Below, one piece after another: positions 48,260 to 57,631 of a stretch of 64,000 bases of DNA. Made by a program: the position numbers and the translations under genes. The stretch is from the NCBI RefSeq assembly GCF_021650705.1, contig NZ_CP087138.1, forward strand, positions 124,001 to 188,000. Reading direction: 5' to 3'. Position 1 is the first letter of the stretch. Each line of letters begins with the position of its first letter. The notes under the pieces were generated by a model. That model worked only from the letters and a program-made list of their open reading frames with translations. It made no database searches and was not told the DNA's origin. Source of the DNA: Pseudomonas sp. KNUC1026 (GTDB taxonomy: Bacteria; Pseudomonadota; Gammaproteobacteria; Pseudomonadales; Pseudomonadaceae).

Positions 48260-49735
48260 TCACGCCGCAGCACTCACATGATCGGCCGCCACACCCACCA
48301 CCTCCACAGCCTGATGCGCCTCCGCCACCGTCGGGATACTGGCCACCACCAGATTCTCCCCACTAAACGTCTTCGCAAAATTCCCCTGCAACGCGATCTC
48401 GAACCGATCCCCCTGCGCATCGGCATCGAAATCCTTCAAATACGTCCGATGGTTCCCTTGGTCATACACCACCTTCAACGTCCCACCCGTCCCGTCACCC
48501 AGCCCCGTATACCCCAGCGCCGCCACGTCGATCTTGTCCAGCTTGGTATCGAAATTCACGATCAGGTCATTGTTGAAACGCTGGCTGTCGCTCTTGTCCA
48601 GGTAGCGAAACGTGTCCGCCCCCGCACCGCCAGTCAGCAAATCACCCGCACCATTACCAATCAGCACACCGCCCTCTGCACCGGCAGTGAAAATGTCGTG
48701 CTCGTTGTCGCCAGTGAGCGTGGCCTTGGCCCGGTCGACCGTTTCATTCCCCGCAAAGATAAAGCGGTCCACATCCAACAGCCCGTCCACGCCGTAGCGG
48801 TCGGTGTTGGTCGCATGCAGCACAAAGCGATTGCCCTGCGCATCGGTTTCGAACGACTGCACCACCACCCGCTCGATCGACTTGTCGAAGGCGTAGTTAA
48901 GGGTGCCGTTGTAGCCATCGCCCAAGCCGGTGAAGCCCAGCCGCGAGACGTCCAGCAGGTCGGTGCCGAGCTTGAAGTAGCGCACCAGGTCGACACTGGA
49001 GGTGCCCGCCGCATCGTTGACGAAGCTGTCGCTGACCTGATCGAACTGCACCGTAGTGCGCGTTTTGCCCATCAAGTACGTGTCGGCCCCCGCGCCGCCG
49101 TCCAGGGTGCTGTTGTATTTCGGGGCGATGATCAAGTCGTCGCTCTCCGAGCCGGTGACATGCCACTCCTTGAGGCTGTTGCCATGCGTGAAGGTGCCGC
49201 CCGGCGCGATGGTGTAGCTGAGCATGAAGTTGCCGGTGTACAGCCCCGAGTGGTCGCCCGCCAGCCGCACCTCGAAGGCGTTGCCGTTGGCGTCTTTATC
49301 CAGCGAGTACACGTAGGTCACGTCTTCCTCGGTGTTGTAGCGCACCGCCAGGTCGCCATTGCGGCCGTCGCCCACGCGCTCCAGGCCCAGGGCGGTGAGG
49401 TCGAGCACGTCGTTGGCGCCGAAGTTCTGGATCAGGTCCGAGTGTGAGCCTGAGGCGTTGTAGTAGCTGTCTGAAATCTCGGTGTAGACGAACTGGTTGG
49501 CCCTGAACATATACGGGCTCTCGTGGGCAATGATCGTGTCGGCACCCGCGCCGCCGATGTAGGTGTCGGAGGCCGTGTAACCGGCGACCCCGTCGAGCGT
49601 GTCGTCGCCCGCACCGCCGATCAGAATGTCGCGCCCGTCGGTGCCGGTGATGCTGTCGTTACCGTCGGTGCCGATGAAGGTGGTGTAGGCCGGGCGGTTG
49701 ATTTGCTTGATGTCGTCGTCGTTCACGTTGGGCAT
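48260..49735 (-). CDS. RTX-like calcium-binding repeat protein (copy 2)
   Basis: A 491-residue paralogue of the protein at 44784-46253 with the same plan: MPNVNDDDIKQINRPAYTTF start, short RTX nonapeptides (GDDTLDGVAGYTASDTYIGG), three beta-roll modules (DVLDLTALGLERVGDGRNGD; DLLDVSRLGFTGLGDGYNGT; KIDVAALGYTGLGDGTGGTL) and the C-terminus EAHQAVEVVGVAADHVSAAA. Secretion by a type I system encoded elsewhere is likely. Differences cluster between residues 50-80 and 180-200, suggesting some divergence after duplication. Possible roles are adhesin or matrix component; none is shown. Confidence 0.8.
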   Translation of the reverse strand: MPNVNDDDIKQINRPAYTTFIGTDGNDSITGTDGRDILIGGAGDDTLDGVAGYTASDTYIGGAGADTIIAHESPYMFRANQFVYTEISDSYYNASGSHSDLIQNFGANDVLDLTALGLERVGDGRNGDLAVRYNTEEDVTYVYSLDKDANGNAFEVRLAGDHSGLYTGNFMLSYTIAPGGTFTHGNSLKEWHVTGSESDDLIIAPKYNSTLDGGAGADTYLMGKTRTTVQFDQVSDSFVNDAAGTSSVDLVRYFKLGTDLLDVSRLGFTGLGDGYNGTLNYAFDKSIERVVVQSFETDAQGNRFVLHATNTDRYGVDGLLDVDRFIFAGNETVDRAKATLTGDNEHDIFTAGAEGGVLIGNGAGDLLTGGAGADTFRYLDKSDSQRFNNDLIVNFDTKLDKIDVAALGYTGLGDGTGGTLKVVYDQGNHRTYLKDFDADAQGDRFEIALQGNFAKTFSGENLVVASIPTVAEAHQAVEVVGVAADHVSAAA

Positions 49736-49908
49736 GGCAGGAGTCTCTCAGCTGCAAAAGGTGGCCGGGAGCGACTGCCGTGCATGCGAGTGGCCGGGAG
49801 GCTCGCGCGCTGCTGCTCAAGCAGCCTTTGCCCGCGAAAACGGCGTTAAGTTCAGTGCAAACGATGGGCATCGGGCTGCCACCGGCTGAACGGCGGCAGC
49901 CTGGGCGC

Positions 49909-50115
49909 CTACTGCGCCGGGGGTTTGAGCTGGTGGATAGCGCCGTCGACCAAGGCCTGGCTGGTGGTGGCCAGGATGCCGATGGCGGTGATCAGCGCAC
50001 GGCTCAACGGCAGGCTCGCGTCACAGGCCTCGGCGGCCAGGGTGGCGGCGGTGTCGAGGAGGCGGCTGGCGCGTTGGAGTTGGGCGCATGGGGGGTGAGG
50101 GGTGGGGTCGGTCAT
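49909..50115 (-). CDS. Small DUF3077/DUF6124-like protein
   Basis: A 68-residue helical protein (MTDPTPHPPCAQLQRASRLL to LVDGAIHQLKPPAQ). The pattern of a short polar start followed by two amphipathic helices fits a Pseudomonas-specific small family that I recall as DUF3077 or DUF6124; function unknown. ATG 50115 is preferred, though the frame is open to 50166. It lies upstream of the duplicated RTX promoter, in the opposite half of a gap. Confidence 0.5.
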   Translation of the reverse strand: MTDPTPHPPCAQLQRASRLLDTAATLAAEACDASLPLSRALITAIGILATTSQALVDGAIHQLKPPAQ

Positions 50116-50511
50116 GTTGGGCAGATTCCGATCGTGTGGTTGGAAGATGCCATCGCTCGCCGTCAAACAAGTGGTGGCAACTGTACATGGGTTGACGGAC
50201 CGGTCACACGCGAACCCGGCGCACCCGAAGGCGCCCCATGCACAGCTGCCATAGAGTTTGGTTTGGATGCAGGTGCACCTTCACCAAGTCCTGTTGGACT
50301 GCGCGTTCTTGTGTGGGACAGGCCGTCAAACCTGATCGCGCATGTGGCGCGACGGGCGGAAGGATAGTGGTGGTAGCGGGGTAGGTCAACACAGGGGAAA
50401 AAGCAGGAAAAGGGCTGAATAGTGGCCGTTGGCCTTGTTACTGGTTGAAACCTTTTTGTTCTTTATGGAATATGCGAGTTTTCCTACAGCCAGTGACGGC
50501 AAGGGGTACTC
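50116..50511. other. Gap at the edge of the defence-like island
   Basis: No convincing gene. GC content drops from left to right, reaching AT-rich sequence around 50390-50500 just before the HNH gene, where its promoter should be. Confidence 0.4.
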
Positions 50512-51609
50512 GTGGCTATCAAAGCAGTTACCAAGGAACGGATTGATCGAGCGCTTGCTGTTTTCGATCGTGATTATCGAGATACACCTCAGTGGCGGGA
50601 ATGGCATCTCAGCCAGGCTCACCGATACGCCATCAACGTTGGCGGCACGCTATACCCCGCAAAGAAAGTTGTTTCCTTGGCAACAGGGATTCCTGTCATA
50701 GATTTTCACGGCGGGCGTGAAACCAATACCTATCTTGAAAAACGTGGCTTTGAAGTAGTCGAGCTGCCTCGCGGCAAGCAGGCGCCCGTACTCCAATTCA
50801 CACCGGACGCTTTATACGACCGTAAAACTGAAATTAACGGGCCATTTGGCGGAAGTCGCCAGAGCGGGATTGCGTCATCTGCTCAATACCCTGCGGTGTT
50901 TTTGTTCACAGGGGATACCGGCGAGCAATACGGGTACGCGGATCACTGGGAAAAGGGCGCGTACTTCTATACGGGTGAGGGTCAACGTGGCCCGATGACG
51001 CTAACTCGCGGAAACCGCGCCATTGCCGACCACGCCAAAGACGGCAAGGCGCTGCATCTCTTCCACGCATTGGGCAAAGGCAAAGGGTGCCGGTATATAG
51101 GTGAGTTTGCCTGCGCTGGCATTATCGAACGCACTCAGCCGGATGTAGAGGGCAAAGACCGCACCGCGTTGGTGTTTCAGCTGGTGCCGGTCGTTGCTAA
51201 TGAAAGTCCCCGTGAGGAAGACGTTGAGCAGGACGCGCCAGCTTTACCTACGTCATTAGAGGCTGCCCGCGTTGCTGCACTTCAAGCGTGCAATCCGTCC
51301 GTCAGCGAACCAGGCGAAACTGGCCCACGCAAGCTGTACCAGCGCAGCCGCAAGGTGTCGCACTATGTTCAGCTTAGGGCGGATGGTGTGTGTGAGAGTT
51401 GCCGTAAGCCAGCGCCATTTCATAGAAAAGACGGCACGCCCTACTTAGAGCCGCATCACGTCAACCGGCTTTCCGATGGTGGGCTGGATCATCCCCGTTA
51501 TGTGGGAGCTATTTGCCCGAGTTGTCATCGGGAAATTCATTCAGGCGTTAATGGCGGCGAGGTGAATGAACGGCTCAAACAGTGGCTTGCACAGAATGAG
51601 GTGGCCTAA
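50512..51609 (+). CDS. McrA-like HNH endonuclease with SRA-type modified-base sensor (type IV restriction)
   Basis: A 365-residue protein with three parts. Residues 1-85 resemble the N-terminal head of ScoMcrA-type enzymes (YAINVGGTLYPAKKVVSLA). Residues 95-230 resemble the SRA-like module (GPFGGSRQSGIASSAQYPAV, YTGEGQRGPMTLTRGNRAI, FHALGKGKGCRYIGEF). Residues 280-360 are an HNH nuclease with CESCRKPAPF, LEPHHVNRLSDGG and CPSCHREIH. Such enzymes cut DNA carrying modified bases or phosphorothioate and protect against phages with modified DNA. Start GTG 50512 has AAGGGG upstream. No partner methylase is nearby, as expected for type IV systems. Confidence 0.8.
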   Translation: MAIKAVTKERIDRALAVFDRDYRDTPQWREWHLSQAHRYAINVGGTLYPAKKVVSLATGIPVIDFHGGRETNTYLEKRGFEVVELPRGKQAPVLQFTPDALYDRKTEINGPFGGSRQSGIASSAQYPAVFLFTGDTGEQYGYADHWEKGAYFYTGEGQRGPMTLTRGNRAIADHAKDGKALHLFHALGKGKGCRYIGEFACAGIIERTQPDVEGKDRTALVFQLVPVVANESPREEDVEQDAPALPTSLEAARVAALQACNPSVSEPGETGPRKLYQRSRKVSHYVQLRADGVCESCRKPAPFHRKDGTPYLEPHHVNRLSDGGLDHPRYVGAICPSCHREIHSGVNGGEVNERLKQWLAQNEVA

Positions 51610-51627
51610 TGGGAGGCCTCGGCGTCT

Positions 51628-52710
51628 TCACTGACCTCTTGCCATGCACCGCGCCCGGCGTTCGTCTACTCGCTGGGCGAACCAAGCTGTGGTCAGGTGG
51701 CGGGTAATCTTGGGACTTTCCAGCGTGATGCCCGGCAAGATCGCTCGCGGCACGGTTTGGCGTGCTACCTGATCAGCCAGTTCGAAAACCCGCTTATACA
51801 CGTGCGTTTTCTCAAAGCCTTGCTCATTGCCCTGGCGCAATTCGCTGTAGATCGCCGAATTGCTCATATCCAAGCGACTGCCCAACGAGCGAACGGCCAA
51901 CTCAGTTTGCCCTGGTTCAGTAGAGCCGTAATTGATCAAGTCGCCGTCCAAGGCCAGGCGTACTTTCACCAATCTGTTTAGCGCTGCCTGGAAAGCAGCG
52001 TTCCGGCTGGCATAGTGGCCAGCGTTGTAATCAGCGAAGCGATAGATCGGTTTTGGGTAATCCGTGTGGTAGCCCAGCAAATGCGCCGTACCGAAGTACA
52101 CACCGCCTTGGCGACTGAAGACGGCTTGGCGGATGGTGCCGGAGCGAGAGTAGGGATAGCCGCTGGCGTTTTGCTCGGCGAAGGCGACTGCTACCTGCAT
52201 TGGGCCGCCTGTGTGAACCGGGTTGAAACGGCCGAAGAGTTGTTGCCCCAAAGGAGCCATGGCGATGAAGTCGTCGAAGACATCGCTGAGTTCTCGTTCG
52301 GTGCGGACTTTGGCGATGCGCTGGGCGTAGGTGGTGCCGGTTGAGGATCGCAGGCTTAGGGCGGCGTCTACTAGGAAGCCGGGAACATGCGCTTTAGAGG
52401 CGCGGCGGTCAATTTCTTCGCGGGCGATGCGGCCTAGCCCAGGAACTTGAGGGTCGGCTTGGAAGTTGGACTCTTGCTCGATGATGGCGATGACGGAGCA
52501 GAGGTTGTCGGGTGTTGGATCGAGGGATTGGGCCTCGAAAGCAGTTTGGATGTCATCGGCCCAGCCGGTGCGGTCGGGGATGTTGGAGGGGAGAAGGTGG
52601 GAGAGGCGGGTGCGGGTTTCAGCGGGGGTGTGGGTAGGTACATAAGAAATCTGAGAACATGCCGCCAGTTGCAGTAATACAAATGACAAAAGGGGAAGTT
52701 TTTTGATCAT
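51628..52710 (-). CDS. DUF1615 lipoprotein
   Basis: A 360-residue lipoprotein: signal peptide LPLLSFVLLQLAACSQ with lipobox LAAC, then a domain resembling lytic transglycosylase-like folds (SVIAIIEQESNFQADPQVPG; FADYNAGHYASRNAAFQAAL), the DUF1615 family. Probably periplasmic or outer-membrane anchored and possibly acting on peptidoglycan; no activity is established. Convergent with the HNH gene, with 18 bases between. It is more GC-rich than the gene that follows and is probably core chromosome caught between accessory genes. Confidence 0.85.
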   Translation of the reverse strand: MIKKLPLLSFVLLQLAACSQISYVPTHTPAETRTRLSHLLPSNIPDRTGWADDIQTAFEAQSLDPTPDNLCSVIAIIEQESNFQADPQVPGLGRIAREEIDRRASKAHVPGFLVDAALSLRSSTGTTYAQRIAKVRTERELSDVFDDFIAMAPLGQQLFGRFNPVHTGGPMQVAVAFAEQNASGYPYSRSGTIRQAVFSRQGGVYFGTAHLLGYHTDYPKPIYRFADYNAGHYASRNAAFQAALNRLVKVRLALDGDLINYGSTEPGQTELAVRSLGSRLDMSNSAIYSELRQGNEQGFEKTHVYKRVFELADQVARQTVPRAILPGITLESPKITRHLTTAWFAQRVDERRARCMARGQ

Positions 52711-53149
52711 GAGATACGGGCTAATCCATTGGCTAAATCTATGAGGCTCGATTGTGTGTTAGTCATTTTTAACATGAGGTGATTCAAACGAAATTTTAAA
52801 GCGAAGGCTGTTTGTTTAAAACTACAAAGCGGATCTATCATATGCCGGAGTCAAGCATTCGTCGCTCTACTAAAAAATATCCTTCTAAGCTCAAGAGAAC
52901 AGAAATATCAAGATCAGATTGGTCACGGCTATGTTTAAAAGAGAAACACCGCCATCCGGACTCGTCGTCCATAAAAGTAACGTTGAATTTGATATGCTTT
53001 AGAGAGTCGAGTGTTCGGGTAATAATGAGCTTAAATAAATACTGTGTAATGACAAGCTTGAGTCGAATTTTAAATTTCGCCAGTGTCGATGCAGCATGTG
53101 CTCCCGGTATTGCATATTTGCGGAATATATATAAATGGAAGTTAGCGCT
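52711..53149 (+). other. AT-rich leader of the AvcD-like gene, with a 103-codon open frame
   Basis: Strikingly AT-rich DNA between DUF1615 and the cytidine deaminase. A frame from ATG 52842 (MPESSIRRSTKKYPSKLKRT) stays open for 103 codons and ends at TGA 53151-53153, overlapping the deaminase ATG (ATGA). The product would be basic and I do not recognise it. In Vibrio AvcID systems a non-coding RNA, AvcI, encoded upstream of avcD is the antitoxin, so the region may encode an RNA, a small protein, or both. Neither is demonstrated. Confidence 0.4.
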
Positions 53150-54892
53150 ATGAGACCTAATAAAGAAGTGGTTTCATCTCTTTTTCTGGAACGTAGTAAG
53201 TTTGTCGTTATAGGCCTAACCGGCCGCACCGGATCTGGATGCACTACAGCTGCCGATATTTTGGAAAGTAATAATCCAAAATTCCCAAAGTCCGATGCTG
53301 TTCAGTATAAAGGGAAACCTTTTTTTGATCGGTTGAATGCAAGGCGCTACGAGATCCTAAAGAACTACGCTGAGAAAAATATTTTTCAATTTTATTCAAT
53401 AAAGGTGAGTGATTTAATATCGGCATATTTACTGTCGATGGAGCAGGATGAGTTCTTTCTGTTTGTAATGAGCTCTTTGGAGGTTCAGATAGAAGGAGTT
53501 AAGCTGCTTGATGTCATCCGCAATGGCGCGTATGGCAAAAGTAAAATCAAAAAAAATTTTTCTTCAATTATAAATAAATTGCTAGATCACGAGGAAAAAT
53601 TTTCTTTGTTGGAAAAAGAGAAGAATAAATTCATATCCTTCATGCGTTTAATAAGAAAGTTTACTAATGACTTCAAGAAAGATCTTAGATCCATAGATAA
53701 TGGTCTGTACGTTTCTGTATATCAGTCGGCGGGAAATTCAATACGGAAAATAGGATGTATTGATAAGGACTACAAACTAGTAGAGTTTTTGCCTGCCAGC
53801 GTCTTTCATCTACCTGAAACAATAAATAGAGTCATCAAGGGAATTAGAAGCATTAAAGCCAAGGCTCTTGTGGTCGTAGACGCTATAAGGAATCCATATG
53901 AGGCGAGATTTTTCAAAGACAGATATTCGGCATTTTATTTGGTTTCAATTAATGCACCCGATGACGATCGATCAGCCTATCTTCAAAGTGTTCACAAATT
54001 TACGGCTGATCAGCTTTTGGATATGGATAGGAATGAGTCGGGAAAGACCGATATTACTCATGCAAACTTTGTAAGTCAGAACGTCAAGCAATGTATTGAA
54101 ATGTCTGATATTCATGTGTTTAACCCGAGAGGCGAGTTGGATAATAACAATATACTTAAAGCTCAGCTGGCATGGTATGTTGCATTGATGCTCCATCCAG
54201 GATTGGTTTCCCCTACTTCAATGGAAAGGGTTATGCAGATAGCCTATTCGGCTAAGAGTAATTCCGGCTGCATCTCCCGGCAAGTGGGAGCGGTGGTTAC
54301 TGACGTTGATTTTTCAGTAAAAGCTGTAGGCTGGAATGACGTAGCAAAGGGGCAAATACCATGCTCCCTCAGGTCTATGGAGGGCTTGATAAATGAATTT
54401 GACCCAATTGCTTACAGCAAATACGAAAGAATGAATGCGGAGTTTAGAGGTAGTGCAGGGAGAAAATACATTAAGTTGGCAGACATCTTAAGCAGTGCCG
54501 GCCAGAATTTTTCATATTGCTTTAAAGACATTCGTAACGGTTTGGTAAGTAGTGATGCGACAAGAGGTAATCAAGTTCATACTAGATCGCTTCACGCCGA
54601 GGAAAATGCTTTTTTGCAAATTGTTAAGTATGGAGGGGCGGCGATCGAAGGTGGAAAGCTTTTTACGACTGCCAGTCCATGCGAATTGTGTGCAAAAAAA
54701 GCTTATCAACTTGGCTTAAAGGAGATCATATTTATCGATCCATATCCAGGCATTGCAAATGATCATATACTGGAGGTTGGTGAGAATCCTCCTGAACTTA
54801 AGCAATTTTATGGCGCAGTAGGTAAAGGATACCATCAGCTATATGATGCAATACTACCCTATAAGGATGAGCTTGCTTATATGGGGTCTTGA
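53150..54892 (+). CDS. avcD: AvcD-type antiviral deoxycytidylate deaminase with P-loop domain
   Basis: A 580-residue two-domain protein. The N-terminal half has a nucleotide-kinase-like P-loop (GLTGRTGSGCTTAADIL, Walker A at residues 25-32). The C-terminal part (about residues 360-560) is a dCMP-deaminase fold with zinc motifs HAEENAFLQI and SPCELCAKKA plus SRQVGAVVTDVDFSVKAVGW. This is the architecture of the anti-phage dCTP/dCMP deaminases (AvcD and relatives) that destroy the cytidine deoxynucleotide pool during infection. ATG 53150 has GGAAG nearby; a start at 53135 is possible. Very AT-rich compared with the chromosome, indicating transfer. Confidence 0.85.
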   Translation: MRPNKEVVSSLFLERSKFVVIGLTGRTGSGCTTAADILESNNPKFPKSDAVQYKGKPFFDRLNARRYEILKNYAEKNIFQFYSIKVSDLISAYLLSMEQDEFFLFVMSSLEVQIEGVKLLDVIRNGAYGKSKIKKNFSSIINKLLDHEEKFSLLEKEKNKFISFMRLIRKFTNDFKKDLRSIDNGLYVSVYQSAGNSIRKIGCIDKDYKLVEFLPASVFHLPETINRVIKGIRSIKAKALVVVDAIRNPYEARFFKDRYSAFYLVSINAPDDDRSAYLQSVHKFTADQLLDMDRNESGKTDITHANFVSQNVKQCIEMSDIHVFNPRGELDNNNILKAQLAWYVALMLHPGLVSPTSMERVMQIAYSAKSNSGCISRQVGAVVTDVDFSVKAVGWNDVAKGQIPCSLRSMEGLINEFDPIAYSKYERMNAEFRGSAGRKYIKLADILSSAGQNFSYCFKDIRNGLVSSDATRGNQVHTRSLHAEENAFLQIVKYGGAAIEGGKLFTTASPCELCAKKAYQLGLKEIIFIDPYPGIANDHILEVGENPPELKQFYGAVGKGYHQLYDAILPYKDELAYMGS

Positions 54893-55102
54893 ATCAGGCT
54901 GGGAGTATTGTAGTTGTGGTGGGCTGAATAACTTCTAACCTGCAGATCTAAATGTATAAGCTATTTGGTAGATTGGCAGGTTGGGAGGAATTATGATCAG
55001 TGGCGATTTTTACACTGCTAGTGGTTAAGTTTGGAGTGCAGGGCGGCTGATTTGCGTTTTATATTGACTTGGGACGGCCGCTTCGTGGGTCTATGTTTAA
55101 TT

Positions 55103-55600
55103 TCAACGCTTTAATCTCAATAGCAGCCTGCATTCGATAGCGATAGCAGGACTGCCGAAGCGCCTCAGCTTCTTAGCGGTTTCTGACAGAAGACATCTAC
55201 AGCGTTTGCGTGGACGGCCACTAACGGTTGGGAGTTGGGCGCCATCCAAGAGGGGTTGAGCGTAGTTGATGTTGCTGGCATTAGCGCCTGAAAGTAGAAA
55301 GCGAAGAGGAATTCCGTTAGCGTCGCACAGCATATGAATCTTGGTCATGAAGTCCCCGGCTGAGGCCTGGAGCCTGGTCAGCAGGTTCTTCAAGCCCCCT
55401 TTTCTCCAGGGGCCAGATAAGACTCAGGTTGCGCGTACAGCAGTCGAGTCGATCATCCAGGTCCTTAGCTCAATCCAAACCCTGTTCATTCAACCTCAGG
55501 TGCAAGCGTATGAGCGTCTGATCGAACATGTCTTAGTTTCGCGAACCACGAAACCGTTGATACACCGCTGACCAAGGGCTAAAGCGTCTCGGCATATCTC
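55103..55600 (-). pseudogene. IS5-family (IS427-like) transposase remnant
   Basis: A decayed copy related to the intact IS at 57632-58575, in the opposite direction. Recognisable pieces are TKIHMLCDANGIPLRFLLSG with ANASNINYAQPLLDGAQLPT, the GRPRKRCRCLL segment, and upstream fragments matching VYQRFR and LKLNE of the intact enzyme. Stops and frame changes interrupt it and the terminal E-containing domain is missing. It lies between avcD and the HEPN gene. Confidence 0.8.
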
Positions 55601-55629
55601 GCCAGACAGCAACCGAGCATATATAGGAT

Positions 55630-56245
55630 TCACGCAATCAATGCCCGAGCAGTACTCTCTAGTTTTTCTAGAAAATATGTCAGTACCTCTTTGCGGGCAC
55701 ATGGGCCTGAGGTTGGTGTTGATGTCAGTAGCTCTCCGGGCGAAATTGCTGATAGGGGCGGAGTCAATAGAATATTTTGAACGACCTTTGCAAAATCTCT
55801 TTCACTTTCTGACGAGTTGTGGGCGATATGGTTGCGTATTTTCTTTGCCTGTTGAAGGTGGTTCAGAGAGGCTGAGACCGCGCTCTTCACTGGCTCGCCG
55901 GTCTGAATGTAAGTTTCTGCACGTTTCATAACTACAGTAGGGCTGGTCCAATCCAAAAAAGGCTGAGAGGACGTTATCATTGCTCGGGCATGCTCTTTGT
56001 CAATCGGGGAAACAAAAGCTGTCACTAAGGTGCCAGAAGCCGTATTCTCACCTGATACGTAAGCTAGGAATACGTTTTCCAATGAAATTTTCGTAGGCCC
56101 TATAGATTCTCAGAAAAATTGCTTCATAAAGAAGATGTCGCTCCGTATCCAACAACCCTGTTGCAGCACTGTTCGCTTTCGCGCGTAGGTCTGTTGCGAT
56201 ACTCTTTGCATGCAGAAATCCGTTGAAATCATCTAAAATTGCCAT
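55630..56245 (-). CDS. HEPN-type nuclease-like protein partnered with DUF262 (one frame break)
   Basis: A helical protein of about 204 residues. The first part (MAILDDFNGFLHAKSIATDL) includes LLYEAIFLRIYRAYENF; the second, after a break near 56083 (one extra base), starts LENVFLAYVSGENTASGTLV and contains RNHIAHNSSESE, the R-x4-H motif of HEPN ribonucleases. It resembles the MAE_28990/MAE_18760-like HEPN proteins that occur with DUF262 genes in defence or toxin-antitoxin pairs. Starts 3 bases after the DUF262 stop. It could be an RNA-cutting toxin arm; activity is inferred. Confidence 0.65.
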
Positions 56246-56248
56246 GCA

Positions 56249-57307
56249 TTAAATTGCCTCGTAAAGTTTTTTGCAGATAAATTCAGTACGAGATCTACGA
56301 ACGGATAGATCCGTTGTCGCCCGACGTGATGCTTCAATAAAATCTCGGTAATCATCGTCGGGTGGCAACGCATCTTTGGCGGTAACTTCATCATAGCGCG
56401 CACTTATCTCGTCGAGAACATTGCGAATCTGGCCAATATTTTTTTCACCAATCTCTATGCGAGGTACGTCGTCGAGATTTGGTACGAGATGCAAGCAATG
56501 TGCAATCGAAATGAAAAGTGTGTAGAAGAAGTGGACTCGATGGAAATTCGTTTCCTTCAGACTATCGGATGAGTAGATAGCGCCTAAGACGGCCATAACC
56601 CTGTCAAACCGCTCGGCGGCATCGAGACTAGCCTGCTCGTTATCATCATGCTTTTTGTAGAGATTCGGGATAGCTTTTTTCGGCTGAATCCCTTCGATCA
56701 AAGAACCCAGCAGATCTGACGACAGCTCAGCTTCGGCCATTCGCGTGACTTCTTTTTCGGATAAAACATTTGCTTCAATCCAGTACGCTGCATATTTGAA
56801 ACCCAGCGAGTATGCTGATTGCTTGAAGTATCCCAGATACTGTGCATTTAATAGTTCTTGTGGATTGAGCTTTACAGAGTAAGTATTTAAGCGGGCAAAT
56901 ACATCTAGAATATCTTCGAAGGCTAGGTCAAAAAGCATGTCCACGCCTATCTCATATTTCAGATATTCTGATTTTACATCTTCAGGTAAATCTTCAAATA
57001 GAAGGCCTGCATAGTCTCGGTTGTGGGCCCTTGAAACTTTGAAATCACCATTAATAAAACCAAGGATCGCTCGAAGCCTCTGCTGGCCATCGACTACGGT
57101 ACGAACATTTCGTCCTACATTCAGCGTCTGCGTAATTAGGATTTTCGGGATCGGTTTTCCTCTAAGTACAGTATCAACTAAATACGATTTGGCTTTTTCA
57201 GTCCATACTGAGCGACGTTGGAATTTTGGAGATAACTCTAGAAGCCCAGTTTGCTGCCATTCAAGAAAGTCAGATATATTGTATGCGCGCGTATCAAAAT
57301 TTTTCAT
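56249..57307 (-). CDS. DUF262 (GmrS/ParB-Srx-like) domain protein
   Basis: A 352-residue protein with an N-terminal DUF262 domain: LSPKFQRRSVWTEKAKSYLV, VLRGKPIPKILI and the diagnostic VDGQQRLRAILGF (DGQQR). DUF262 domains are ParB/sulfiredoxin-like nucleotidases found in GmrSD type IV restriction and other defence modules. The C-terminal half is helical and lacks the HNH (GmrD) domain, so the nuclease function may be supplied by the HEPN partner in the same operon. It is AT-rich relative to the chromosome and lies between two IS5-family copies. Confidence 0.85.
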   Translation of the reverse strand: MKNFDTRAYNISDFLEWQQTGLLELSPKFQRRSVWTEKAKSYLVDTVLRGKPIPKILITQTLNVGRNVRTVVDGQQRLRAILGFINGDFKVSRAHNRDYAGLLFEDLPEDVKSEYLKYEIGVDMLFDLAFEDILDVFARLNTYSVKLNPQELLNAQYLGYFKQSAYSLGFKYAAYWIEANVLSEKEVTRMAEAELSSDLLGSLIEGIQPKKAIPNLYKKHDDNEQASLDAAERFDRVMAVLGAIYSSDSLKETNFHRVHFFYTLFISIAHCLHLVPNLDDVPRIEIGEKNIGQIRNVLDEISARYDEVTAKDALPPDDDYRDFIEASRRATTDLSVRRSRTEFICKKLYEAI

Positions 57308-57631
57308 AGGTCACCAATTATTTAAAACTATATTACCTCGCGGGTAAGATAACTCTCACCGCGTGATAGCCTCTGTCGTTATCCTAATGCAGCTAAGGCC
57401 CAGTCTACAATGCTGGTGTATCAGATTAGGCAAAACTACTTTCCAAGCCGTCCAAAATCCTGGAATTCTCATCCTTTCCAATGAGCTGTTCACATGGCCA
57501 GCGCTACGAAACAGTAGACGGATTTTGTACGTCGATCGCTTGTCTATTGATCGATTTCTCAGTTAGCTAAAAGCGGATGATTGGCTTATGCTCAAGCAAA
57601 TCTTGTAAATTCTCTTTTCCAGTCCTGCCTA
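57308..57631. other. Gap upstream of the DUF262/HEPN operon
   Basis: No gene seen. AT-rich sequence just upstream of 57307 should hold the operon's promoter; the rest, up to the IS left end, has no recognisable content. Confidence 0.4.
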
